Below, piece by piece: positions 1 to 7,877 of a stretch of 64,000 nucleotides of DNA. The stretch comes from Oscillospiraceae bacterium (lineage in GTDB: Bacteria; Bacillota; Clostridia; Oscillospirales; Ruminococcaceae). Where the stretch lies: positions 1 through 64,000 of the forward strand of contig JAKSPJ010000012.1 in NCBI GenBank assembly GCA_024404915.1, in the 5' to 3' direction. The notes beneath the pieces are model-generated. The model was given only the letters and a program-made list of their open reading frames with translations, was not told the origin of the DNA and ran no database searches. Made by a program: the position numbers and the translations under genes. Each line of letters begins with the position of its first letter. The stretch's first letter is position 1.

Positions 1-2
1 AA

Positions 3-665
3 TTGTATCTATGCAGAGCGACAACAATGACTGCTGACCAGGAACATTTGAAATGCGGAACCTATGCCAAAGACAAAGATGTTTGTACGGCACATTTCAT
101 CCGGACAATCGTGCTGAAGGAAATTGTGCTGGGGGAACTCAACAAGATGCTTGCTTTTGTCAGGGAGAACGAGAACGAGTTTGTGCGGGCGGCTATGGAT
201 AACTCCGTTCAGAAACAGTCTTCGGAACTTGCCAAGTCCAAAAAGAAGCTGAAAGAGGCGGAGAAACGCATCACAGAACTGGACAGACTGTTCACAAGAC
301 TATATGAAGACAATGTTTCAGGCAAAATATCCGATGAGCGATTTGCTTTAATGTCAGCAGGATATGAGGACGAACAGAAAAAACTGAAGGCAAGCGTTAC
401 CGAGCTGACCACCCTCATTGAAGCTGCGGAGCAGAAGTCTGCCGATGTGACCGCATTCATCAGAGTAATACAGAAGTATGAACACATCACAGAGCTTACT
501 CCTGAAATTATGCACGAGCTGATTGAGAAAATTGTTGTTCACGCACCAGACAAATCAAGTGGACATAGAACTCAGCAGATTGAGATACATTATCGATTTA
601 ATGTTGCTGTTTCAGTTGCAGTTGCAGACAGCAAGAAGTATGACAAAAAAAGAAAGGCTGCGTAA
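3..665 (+). CDS. Large serine recombinase (TnpX type), C-terminal part
   Basis: This is the end of a site-specific serine recombinase, the enzyme that excises and inserts Tn4451-like elements. The frame is open at the window edge, so the catalytic and recombinase domains lie outside. What is visible is a zinc-ribbon-like start (Cys in LYLCR, KCGTY and VCTAHFIR), a long charged coiled coil over about residues 60-150, and the family's C-terminal segment beginning at LTPEIMHELIEKI. The protein ends in a basic tail (KKYDKKRKAA). The first codon of the visible frame is not a real start. It is probably the last gene of an integrated element, because ordinary chromosomal genes follow within 100 bp. 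The family is clear; the element is not. Confidence 0.85.
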   Translation: MYLCRATTMTADQEHLKCGTYAKDKDVCTAHFIRTIVLKEIVLGELNKMLAFVRENENEFVRAAMDNSVQKQSSELAKSKKKLKEAEKRITELDRLFTRLYEDNVSGKISDERFALMSAGYEDEQKKLKASVTELTTLIEAAEQKSADVTAFIRVIQKYEHITELTPEIMHELIEKIVVHAPDKSSGHRTQQIEIHYRFNVAVSVAVADSKKYDKKRKAA

Positions 666-678
666 CCTCTTGGGTTAC
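662..678 (+). terminator. Short hairpin at the end of the recombinase gene
   Basis: GTAACC and GGTTAC form a six-base-pair stem that starts inside the recombinase stop codon. A loose CTTTTCTTC tract follows about 12 bases later. It could be a weak terminator, or part of the end of the mobile element, which should lie between here and 750. Confidence 0.4.
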
Positions 679-753
679 ACAACCTTTTCTTCAAAGATTT
701 AAAACTTCTTTATGGGTATCGACTTGAAGCTGTCCTTTTTTCGTATAACCGCA

Positions 754-1275
754 TCAAGCTGTGCAATTTGCAGACTGGAGCTTTGACTGTAAATAGGAGT
801 ATGCCTGATAGAGTGCGACTTCTTCCAGGGGACGTGGTGCCATAATGCCAAAGATGAAACCGAAGACACCATTTACTGTTGTGGCATCATCTGTTAATAT
901 GATTTCTTCACCGCTGTACAGATATATTGTCATACGGACACGATAATCGCTGTCTCTGCCGCCTCTTCTGCGATTCCGTCTGCGGCGATATTCCTCAATA
1001 TGCAGTGTATTGATATCCGACAGTGGAATTGTTGTCTTTTTCAGAAAATAATGAATGGAGAGGGTGTCATTTTCGATTTTCAGTGTTGTGCCGATACTGC
1101 GTTCCAACACATAGAAAATCGGAAAAATCAGGAAACCTGAAATGCCGCCCAGAAAAGAAAAAACAGATAGAAACGGAATAACCGGGGCAATAAAAAGCGG
1201 CAGGAAGAACAATCCCATGGAAGCAAACCCAACGATAAAAATCCATTTTTGCTCATGCTTTATTTTAAAAAACAT
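754..1275 (-). CDS. Two-helix membrane protein with a basic PH-like tail
   Basis: A 173-residue protein I do not assign to a named family. It opens with a short basic stretch, then two hydrophobic segments (about residues 12-32 and 36-58), and continues as a soluble domain with alternating strands, an RRRRNRRRGGR patch near residue 95 and a hydrophobic stretch around VNGVFGFIFGIM. The layout of two N-terminal helices followed by a beta-rich domain resembles bacterial PH-domain membrane proteins (YdbS/DUF304 type), but that is a fold-level guess. It is transcribed alone, towards the recombinase. Its ATG has a weak AAGGAG-like site (TAAGGAGTACG) upstream. Confidence 0.6.
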   Translation of the reverse strand: MFFKIKHEQKWIFIVGFASMGLFFLPLFIAPVIPFLSVFSFLGGISGFLIFPIFYVLERSIGTTLKIENDTLSIHYFLKKTTIPLSDINTLHIEEYRRRRNRRRGGRDSDYRVRMTIYLYSGEEIILTDDATTVNGVFGFIFGIMAPRPLEEVALYQAYSYLQSKLQSANCTA

Positions 1276-1473
1276 TTTTCGTACTCCTTATTATTTGTAA
1301 ATGCATAAATCCTGATAATTAAAGTATACCACAAATACCATGGAAAATCAATAGACTTTCAGTACATATATAAAATTCTTCATTTTGTGCACTTCTTAGA
1401 AGCATTTTTTCACAGACAGAAAGAAAAATAGGCATAGCCGATATTTTTTTGAAAATCTTCATATTTTATAGAC

Positions 1474-1502
1474 TTGCTTTTTTTCCGTTTTTGTGATATA
1501 AT
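1474..1502 (+). promoter_or_regulatory. Sigma-A promoter of the lipoprotein gene
   Basis: TTGCTT, 17 bp, TATAAT. It lies 66 bp before the ATG of the downstream lipoprotein; AAAGGAAAAGG supplies the ribosome binding site. Confidence 0.75.
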
Positions 1503-1567
1503 CTACGAGATAAGGAATTGTATCCGTATCAGAGAAGAATCGTTTTGGAAAGGAAAAGGAAAACACT

Positions 1568-2215
1568 ATGAAAAAATGGACATCTGTATTCGCATTGCTG
1601 GCCGTTGCAGGCCTGGCTCTGACAGGCTGCGGCACCGATGCTGACAACAGCACCGCAGACAGTGTGCAGGAAACCACAACTGCTGTCAGCGACACTACTA
1701 CAGGAGCAGAAACACAGACTGAAACAACAGTGGCAGCATCTGAAGATATCACTGAAACAGAGACAGTTACCACTTCTGAAAGTGCAGCAGCTGAAGAAAC
1801 AAGTGATGATAGTACAACAAGCGAAACCTCCGCTGAGGAATCCGATGCAGCAGAAGCACCCAACGAATACGGCTTCTATACAGAGAAGAATCCGCCTGCA
1901 ACAAGTGTCAGCGTGGCCGCACTGGCCGGCACATGGAATCTTGCAGACAGCGATATCAATGGTGTGCTGACCATTACTGCAACCGATGACATTTATTATG
2001 GAAATTGGAGCTATGCCGCTGATGGTGCTCCGGAACAGAACGGCTGCGTCAAGCTGGAGTATCTTCTGAACCCGGATGATTCTAAGGATTACTACTACAC
2101 ATTCTATGAAACAGATGGTGCATTCTGGGAAGGCTTTGGCGTATCCGGAGAGGCGCCGCTGAATGATTTGTATGCAGGACAGTCCGGTGTTCCCCATTAT
2201 ACTCGTGCAGAGTAA
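1568..2215 (+). CDS. Secreted lipoprotein with Thr/Ser/Glu-rich linker
   Basis: A 215-residue predicted lipoprotein. The signal peptide ends in the lipobox LTGC, so the mature protein should be lipidated at Cys-21. Residues 22-95 are a low-complexity acidic, Thr/Ser-rich linker (many TTT, SE and EE groups) that probably spans the cell wall. The C-terminal 115 residues form a compact domain containing LAGTWNLADSDINGVLTITATD, reminiscent of small lipocalin-like or stress-response beta-barrel lipoproteins that measure a ligand by fold. I recognise no named family. It has its own promoter and terminator, so it is a single-gene unit. Function unknown; a surface role is inferred from the signal only. 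Confidence 0.8.
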   Translation: MKKWTSVFALLAVAGLALTGCGTDADNSTADSVQETTTAVSDTTTGAETQTETTVAASEDITETETVTTSESAAAEETSDDSTTSETSAEESDAAEAPNEYGFYTEKNPPATSVSVAALAGTWNLADSDINGVLTITATDDIYYGNWSYAADGAPEQNGCVKLEYLLNPDDSKDYYYTFYETDGAFWEGFGVSGEAPLNDLYAGQSGVPHYTRAE

Positions 2216-2262
2216 TACTGTTTTTGCACAGAGTATCTGTTGTAAATATTCTCATATCTATG

Positions 2263-2299
2263 AAAAGGCTGCATCACACAGAGGAGATGCAGCCTTTTT
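2263..2299 (+). terminator. Rho-independent terminator of the lipoprotein gene
   Basis: AAAGGCTGCATC pairs with GATGCAGCCTTT across a ten-base loop, and the right arm runs straight into a T tract. It ends the transcript that starts at 1474. Confidence 0.9.
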
Positions 2300-2337
2300 G
2301 TTCGGCATAAATATCGTCAGAAGCAACATAAAGATAA

Positions 2338-2361
2338 CAGCCGTATCCTATGATACGGCTG
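2338..2361 (-). terminator. Hairpin after the 97-residue membrane protein gene
   Basis: CAGCCGTATC and GATACGGCTG make a perfect ten-base-pair stem with a four-base loop, five bases past the stop codon on the minus strand. The following TTATCTTTAT tract is only moderately T-rich, so termination may be partial. Confidence 0.7.
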
Positions 2362-2366
2362 CTCGT

Positions 2367-2660
2367 TTACTCAAATGTTTTCAGCCCTCTCACCAGAAGC
2401 GTGATTGCCGTGACAACCAACACAATCACCGCAATCCAAAGCATATGCGGAAACAGAGCACCAAGAACTGCACTGAGCAGAAATGCCACAGAAATCTGTC
2501 GAATCAACACACCAAGTTTTTTCGCATGCAGTACCATATCTGTCTTTTTCACCGCATATTGTCTGGGAATCAGTGTTGTTTCACCTTTGCAGAGCAAGGC
2601 GGAATATACCAGTAATCCCAGAAATATCATGCCCATTATAAACGCATAAGCATACTCCAT
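2367..2660 (-). CDS. Small membrane protein, function unknown
   Basis: A 97-residue protein with three hydrophobic segments: residues 3-22, about 55-70 and 72-92. The loop between the first two is basic and contains RQYAVKKTDMVLHAKK. I recognise no family. It lies 24 bp downstream of the membrane-anchored SUKH protein on the same strand and ends at a hairpin, so the two genes probably form a two-gene operon. A helper or membrane partner role for the SUKH protein is possible but rests on position only. Confidence 0.6.
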   Translation of the reverse strand: MEYAYAFIMGMIFLGLLVYSALLCKGETTLIPRQYAVKKTDMVLHAKKLGVLIRQISVAFLLSAVLGALFPHMLWIAVIVLVVTAITLLVRGLKTFE

Positions 2661-2684
2661 AGTGACACTCCATTTCTCGTTTTT

Positions 2685-3281
2685 TTACGGATTGAAGGTT
2701 GCATTGCCCAGTTTTTCGTCCTCGATTTCATCTGCAATGAAGATATCTATAATGAAATCCAGCAGGTCAGCAAAGGTTTCATACTCGATTTTTTCAGCAG
2801 CATAATTATCCCGTGCAATAATATGTCCCGTGGTCTGATTCAGAAGCACCACTTCACCATCGCCAATCATATAGCCGATTTGCAGCAGCTCACCGCCCTC
2901 GTTCCAGGGCTGGTCATCCTTCATGTGCTTTTCAATGCCGGAAAGGGGCATAATTTCCAGATTGGCATTGCTGAGCTTCAGACCATTCGTAAACGCAAAG
3001 AGCTCCATAAGCTCCTCGGTAAACTGAACATTATTTTTCTGCTGAAATTGTTTCAGCTCTTGCTTGCTTGCGCCGTTAAACAGCTGCAGCTCAACGATTT
3101 TCGGGTATTTCTCTGTCAGATACAACAGCAGATTCATACCTTGGGTAAAATAAGAATTCTTTGGCACTTTTTTTCCCGTAGCAGAATGGAATGCATTTTT
3201 CTTCGATTTAAAATACACAAAAGCCGCTACTGCCGCAAGAATGAGAATCACAACAATAATACAGATACCGGTATATTTCAC
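2685..3281 (-). CDS. Membrane-anchored SMI1/KNR4 (SUKH) family protein
   Basis: A single N-terminal transmembrane helix (about residues 5-26) is followed by a cytoplasmic SUKH-like domain. The core motif is visible as GASKQELKQFQQ..VQFTEELMELFAFTNGL, then a central IMPLSGIEKHM and an ending that reads as the family's IGYMIGDGEVVLL..TG.I. SUKH proteins are common as immunity proteins against polymorphic toxins, but many stand-alone copies have other roles; no toxin gene is next to this one. The GTG at 3281 is preferred over an upstream ATG at 3308, because a strong GGGGAGG lies nine bases before the GTG. Membrane anchoring is unusual for the family. Confidence 0.7.
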   Translation of the reverse strand: MKYTGICIIVVILILAAVAAFVYFKSKKNAFHSATGKKVPKNSYFTQGMNLLLYLTEKYPKIVELQLFNGASKQELKQFQQKNNVQFTEELMELFAFTNGLKLSNANLEIMPLSGIEKHMKDDQPWNEGGELLQIGYMIGDGEVVLLNQTTGHIIARDNYAAEKIEYETFADLLDFIIDIFIADEIEDEKLGNATFNP

Positions 3282-3420
3282 AATGGAAAACCTCCCCTCA
3301 TCATACACCTATACATATAGTATTATAGCATATTCTCCCGAAAATGTCAATAAAATCTGGTGGATTTTTGCGATGCAGTATTTAAATATTGTGCTTTTTC
3401 CGAAATAAGATGTATTCCCA

Positions 3421-3473
3421 TAAAAAGAATCGCTGTTGATTGGAAAAGAAGTATTCTTTCCCGAGCAACAGCG
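3421..3473 (-). terminator. Terminator of the transglutaminase/dockerin gene
   Basis: On the minus strand CGCTGTTG and CAACAGCG (3466-3473 with 3431-3438) pair, and an inner GGGAAAGAA/TTCTTTTCC arm extends the hairpin. The stem is followed by ATTCTTTTTAT. It starts eight bases past the stop codon. Confidence 0.85.
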
Positions 3474-3480
3474 GTTCATA

Positions 3481-5436
3481 TTATGACAGTGCCATTCTTT
3501 TCATCATTGTGAGATCCATTACATCCAGAATGCCATTCTGATTGAGATCTGCATGAAAATAATGGGTTGGAGGGGTACCATACAGAAGCCAGTTTCTCAG
3601 CATTTCCACATCTGCGATATCGCATGTTCCATCGTGGTTGCAGTCACCGGTCCAGTCTTTCTCTGATGAGATAAAGGGCAGTTTTTTCTTGCCGGCAATG
3701 GTTTTTGCCTGAGAGTTTTCGCTGCCGGAAATGCTTTTCAGGTTTTTCAGTTTACTGATCACAGTGGCGGATGAGACTCCTGTTACAGTATCTGCCAGGT
3801 ACAACTGCGTTACAGCGTCTGTAAATTTAAAATTGCTATCCAATTTGGTGATATTTGTTCCTTCCAGATGCAGAATTATTTCTCTTTCCGGGCTGATTAC
3901 CAGCGACCATCCGCTGCCGGATGCAATCGTTGTCTGTTCCGTGATATTCATGGATTGAAACAGATATCTTGAGGTGATTCCAACGCTGTTTTTAAAATCT
4001 TTATAGGATTCTGCAAACTGTTGCATAGCAGACTTCTCATTTCCAAGAAGAATGTTAATCTGCCCATTTGACCAGAATGTGAGGTTGACTTCTGAATCGT
4101 CTTCATCAAACGCACATCCGTCACTTTTCAGCAGATAGTAGGGGGCACTGCTGTTATGAAATGCTTTGGATCCTATGAATGTAACGGATGCAGGCATGAC
4201 AATGCCGTTTGCAATATTGCTTGCTTCAAATGCACATTTTCCGATAATTTGAAGTGTATCCGGAAAAATCACCTCTGTCAGCGATTCACAATTGGAAAAG
4301 GCGTAGGGGGCAATCGTCTCAACACCACGAGGAATATAGACAGCATTGTATTGCATAGGCAGATGGAATCCAGTGGCAGCAACCAGTGTTTTCATGTCTT
4401 TGGAATAGAGAATCCGGTCTTTCCAGACAAAGGATTCATTGGCGGGATCAATTGAAAACGCAGCAGAATCCGTATTCTGGAAAGCATTTCCTGCAATCTG
4501 CGTAACAGAAGCAGGAATCGCAACAGATGAAATATCCTGGTAAGAATAGTCCAGATATTCTCCGATGGCAGAAACATGTTTTCCGTTTATGACATCAGGA
4601 ATAACAATGTCATTTTCAAAACCAATGTAGGCGCTGACTTTTACGGTACTGTCTTCCAAATACTCATATTCAAAGGGACAGGAATAGGAGGAAAAAAGGT
4701 AATTCCTGGGTGCAGGTTCATTCAATCCGCAGTCAATGACGTAGTAAATGCCCTGATCATCCAGAACAACGCTGTTGCTGTGTCCGATGCCGACAGAACC
4801 TATTTTCGTAGGTACATCATTGCTTCTGGCTTTGAAGCCCAGCAGGGATGCCATGGTATTCACAATCTTTACGGATGCATTGCAGTTTCCGCCTATGCCG
4901 TCCAGCAGAATCTTCTCCATATAACCATTATCTGACTGATAGGGAAAAGAAGCGGCATACTCTGCAATGACATGCAGTTTTTCCTCGTTGGTCATAGAAG
5001 CAGTGATATGCTGCTCCAGATAGTCTTTCAGCAATGTACGGCAGTACACCGTGGCATAATTATTGAGATGTACCAGGTAGGAAAGAGAAAGTGAATCATT
5101 GGATGCAATAAGAGTGAAATCTCCTGCACGGGGAGAATTCCCCACGGACAGTGTACCGGTTTCGCTGATGGTAAATACATTATTATACCCTTCTGCAACG
5201 GTAAACGTCAGACCGCTTGCGGAATCCGGCAGAGCAAGCGTGCAGACAGTTGCACATTCGTCTGGAATAGAAAGGGAGGGATACTCCTCGGTATTCAGAT
5301 AATACAGTTCATACTCTGCCTCATAGAGAACATTGGCATCAGCCCTGACCGGTACTGCAGACTGAAACAGCAGGAGACTGCTTACCAGAATAGAGAAAGC
5401 AGTCAGGCAAGTAAAGAATATATCATATTTTTTCAC
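3481..5436 (-). CDS. Dockerin protein with transglutaminase-like and leucine-rich-repeat modules
   Basis: Secreted cellulosome component of 651 residues. Order of modules: signal peptide (about 1-32), a beta-rich N-terminal region, a transglutaminase/protease-like core (about 145-240), BspA-type leucine-rich repeats (about 275-450, with repeats such as IPASVTQIAGNAFQN and FPDTLQIIGKCAFEAS), a linker, and a C-terminal type I dockerin (about 595-650) with loops starting DCNHDGTCD and DLNQNGILD. The catalytic triad is visible: Cys in GGNCNAS, His in GIGHSNS and Asp in YVIDCG. Such cores act as cysteine proteases or cross-linkers; which one is open. GTG at 5436 is chosen for its GGAG eight bases upstream. 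Monocistronic, with its own terminator. Confidence 0.85.
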   Translation of the reverse strand: MKKYDIFFTCLTAFSILVSSLLLFQSAVPVRADANVLYEAEYELYYLNTEEYPSLSIPDECATVCTLALPDSASGLTFTVAEGYNNVFTISETGTLSVGNSPRAGDFTLIASNDSLSLSYLVHLNNYATVYCRTLLKDYLEQHITASMTNEEKLHVIAEYAASFPYQSDNGYMEKILLDGIGGNCNASVKIVNTMASLLGFKARSNDVPTKIGSVGIGHSNSVVLDDQGIYYVIDCGLNEPAPRNYLFSSYSCPFEYEYLEDSTVKVSAYIGFENDIVIPDVINGKHVSAIGEYLDYSYQDISSVAIPASVTQIAGNAFQNTDSAAFSIDPANESFVWKDRILYSKDMKTLVAATGFHLPMQYNAVYIPRGVETIAPYAFSNCESLTEVIFPDTLQIIGKCAFEASNIANGIVMPASVTFIGSKAFHNSSAPYYLLKSDGCAFDEDDSEVNLTFWSNGQINILLGNEKSAMQQFAESYKDFKNSVGITSRYLFQSMNITEQTTIASGSGWSLVISPEREIILHLEGTNITKLDSNFKFTDAVTQLYLADTVTGVSSATVISKLKNLKSISGSENSQAKTIAGKKKLPFISSEKDWTGDCNHDGTCDIADVEMLRNWLLYGTPPTHYFHADLNQNGILDVMDLTMMKRMALS

Positions 5437-5788
5437 AAAAATCACTCCATGAATATAGAATTGATACTATATTTATAACATATTTTTATAAGATTGTCAA
5501 GAATCATAATGAAATTTTTACAATTTTAAGATAAAAATACGTTTATTTCATCCTGTTTTGAAATCTGCTGTTTCTAAAAAGGAAACTGCCCAGGCGAAAG
5601 ATAAGGAGAAGTGTGAGAGGAAGAGAAATCGGTTCATTCTTTGCAAGGGTTTTGCACTGATTTGCAACGGAATAATCAAAGTCTGAAAAACACAGAACGC
5701 ATAAAGCATTTCGACCAGAGAAGCATGATGTCCGTAATGGACTTGACTCCTCTGGCCGCTGTTTCAGGGGTAAGGCAGTTGGTGATGC
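5437..5788. other. Intergenic region with one terminator-like hairpin
   Basis: About 350 bp between two minus-strand genes. I see no coding potential. The only structure is the hairpin at 5715-5755; the remainder is AT-rich near the dockerin gene and should hold its promoter. Confidence 0.6.
5715..5755 (-). terminator. Hairpin after the histidine kinase gene
   Basis: CCAGAG (5715-5720) pairs with CTCTGG (5750-5755), with an inner GTCC/GGAC pair. It sits about 35 bp past the kinase stop codon. The following tract has few Ts, so the call as terminator is tentative. Confidence 0.5.
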
Positions 5789-7177
5789 CTATATCGTAAA
5801 ATTACCTAAGAAGTGGAGTGAGATGATTGTGCCCACGCCGACATTACTATTGATTTCCATTTCTGCGTTGTGAAGCTGTATAATCATCTTTACAATCGAC
5901 AGTCCAAGTCCGGCACCGCCCGCACTTCTGCTGCGGGATTTGTCAACCATATAGAATGGCTCTGTCAGATGGGGAATCTCGTCCCATGGAATACCGCAGC
6001 CCTCATCCCTGACGGTTATGCGGTGGTTTTCAGCGCTGATTGTGACCATCTGATCTGCATTGCTTGCCTTAACTGCATTTTCTGTCAGATTGCAGATTGC
6101 GGTATGAAGCAAATCAAAATCTCCGTAAACGCAGCCGCTGCACGAAGCAATTTTCAGTCGGACATTCTTTTTTTCTGCATATGGTCTGGAAGCCGCAAGC
6201 ACTGCTTGCAGCAGCTTTTCGCATGAGATTTCCGTTATTTGCAGCGCAACTGTTTTGTCAAGTTCCATTAGCCGCATCATTTTTTTGGCAAGACGATCCA
6301 GCCGTTTGGCTTCAAAATAGATATAGCCCAGTGCCTCAGCCTGTTCTTCCTCAGAAAGAGGCAGTGTTCGCAGAGTCTGCGCATATCCGGAAATTGCTGT
6401 TAATGGTGTTTTCAGCTCATGGGAAAAATCTGCCATAAACATTCGCTGCCGCTGCTGAGTATCTGCAAGCGATGCTATTTTTTCCTGCACCGCATCCGCC
6501 ATTCTGTTGAAATCTTCCGCAAGCATTCCGATTTCGTCTCTGTCGCTTACCACTGCACGTTCATCATATTCGCCTGCGGCAATCTGTTTTGCACTGTCCG
6601 ACAGAATTCTCAGGGGTTTCATTGTTCTGCGAACAACCAGATACAGCACGATGACAGCAGCGACGCAGACACATAGTAACACACCGAGCATTTCGAATGC
6701 CAGCAGTCTCAGTCGTCGGAATACAAGGGAGAGATTCGTGATTCTATATAATGTGATTTGTTCCTTCTGTCCCGATACCTCTGCTTTGGTAATCATCAGC
6801 GGATATTTTTGCTGTTTTCCGTCTATTATATGTTTGTTGACAATATAGGGCGTAAGCAGGGTATTTGCAGCTGCAAGATCCTCTTTCGTCAGAATGGTCT
6901 GATTGTACAGCATATCATTTCCCATCATACAGATTACATAGTCATCGTCACGGTATTTGAAATAATACTGAAGCTCCGAATCGCTCAGGAATGAACCTTT
7001 TTTTGCCTGCATTCGTTCAAGGTCAGATTGCAGAGTAACGATTTCTCCAATGGCGGTCTGCCGGGTTTCACGCATCAGTGATTGGCGGCAGATGCACCAT
7101 ATAATCCAATCGCTGACCGCAGCAGCAATCAGAATAACAATCGCAGCAATCATTGTAATCTTTGTGCTTAGTTTCAT
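5789..7177 (-). CDS. Two-component sensor histidine kinase
   Basis: A 462-residue membrane kinase. Transmembrane helices at about 8-30 and 160-182 flank an extracytoplasmic sensor of about 125 residues. A HAMP domain follows (TMKPLRILSDSAKQIAAGEYDERA), then the dimerisation box FSHELKTPLTAISG with His-253, an N box (NLTENAVKAS), a G1 box (DEGCGIP) and a G2 box (GGAGLGLSIV). It should autophosphorylate on His and pass phosphate to the adjacent regulator. Its start ATG overlaps the regulator's stop as ATGA, so the two are translationally coupled. The signal is unknown; the lipoprotein encoded first in the operon may modulate it. Confidence 0.93.
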   Translation of the reverse strand: MKLSTKITMIAAIVILIAAAVSDWIIWCICRQSLMRETRQTAIGEIVTLQSDLERMQAKKGSFLSDSELQYYFKYRDDDYVICMMGNDMLYNQTILTKEDLAAANTLLTPYIVNKHIIDGKQQKYPLMITKAEVSGQKEQITLYRITNLSLVFRRLRLLAFEMLGVLLCVCVAAVIVLYLVVRRTMKPLRILSDSAKQIAAGEYDERAVVSDRDEIGMLAEDFNRMADAVQEKIASLADTQQRQRMFMADFSHELKTPLTAISGYAQTLRTLPLSEEEQAEALGYIYFEAKRLDRLAKKMMRLMELDKTVALQITEISCEKLLQAVLAASRPYAEKKNVRLKIASCSGCVYGDFDLLHTAICNLTENAVKASNADQMVTISAENHRITVRDEGCGIPWDEIPHLTEPFYMVDKSRSRSAGGAGLGLSIVKMIIQLHNAEMEINSNVGVGTIISLHFLGNFTI

Positions 7178-7839
7178 AAGTTGTCCTCAAGGCGATATCC
7201 GATTTTGGGGACGGTTACAATCTGCTGTTGTAAACCGAGTTTTTTGCGAAGCTGCCCGATATGTACATCGACAGTACGGGTTTCACCAAGATAATTTGCC
7301 CCCCAGACAAATGCGAGCAAATCCTCACGTGTGATGGCAGTGTTCTTGTGTTTTGCCAGCATGACAAGCAGTTCAAATTCCATAGGTTTCAATGGAATTT
7401 CCTGTTCTCCCCGTAAAACACGATGTGCATCCAGACACACCGTCAGCCCACAGACGTGCAGTGTGTCTGTGGGCTTGGTCGCTCGGTTCATGACTTTTTC
7501 CATACGCACAAGCAGTTCGAGCATTTCGAATGGCTTGACAATATAATCTTCTGCACCGCCCTGTAAGACGGAAATCTTTGATTCCAGATCATCCTTTGCT
7601 GTCAGAAAAATGACGGGTATGCCGTAGGAACGGATATCCTGGAATAATGCAAATCCGTCTTTTTTCGGCATCATAATATCGAGAAGTGCAAGATCATAGC
7701 GGTGATCATCGTGTAAAGACTGTGCCGCCGCTTCACCATCCGGAAAGATGACGGATTCCATGCCTGCTGCCTTCAGATTCATCGCAATCAGCCGTGCAAT
7801 CGCAGTATCATCCTCCGCAATCAGAATTCGTTTTTTCAT
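7174..7839 (-). CDS. OmpR/PhoB-family response regulator
   Basis: A 221-residue DNA-binding regulator. The receiver domain (1-115) shows the acidic pocket EDD at 9-11, the phospho-acceptor Asp-54 in LLDIMMPK, the T/K switch residues (FLTAKDD and IVKPFEM), and a C-terminal winged helix with LLVMLAKHKNTAITREDLL and TVDVHIGQLRKKLG. It is phosphorylated by the coupled kinase and binds DNA as a dimer. The gene follows the lipoprotein by 38 bp. No direct-repeat binding site could be recognised near the operon start. The PhoB/VanR-like subtype is inferred from the wing sequence only. Confidence 0.93.
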   Translation of the reverse strand: MKKRILIAEDDTAIARLIAMNLKAAGMESVIFPDGEAAAQSLHDDHRYDLALLDIMMPKKDGFALFQDIRSYGIPVIFLTAKDDLESKISVLQGGAEDYIVKPFEMLELLVRMEKVMNRATKPTDTLHVCGLTVCLDAHRVLRGEQEIPLKPMEFELLVMLAKHKNTAITREDLLAFVWGANYLGETRTVDVHIGQLRKKLGLQQQIVTVPKIGYRLEDNL

Positions 7840-7877
7840 AACATGCTCCTTTATGGTGTTTTATGATTTTTCTTGTT

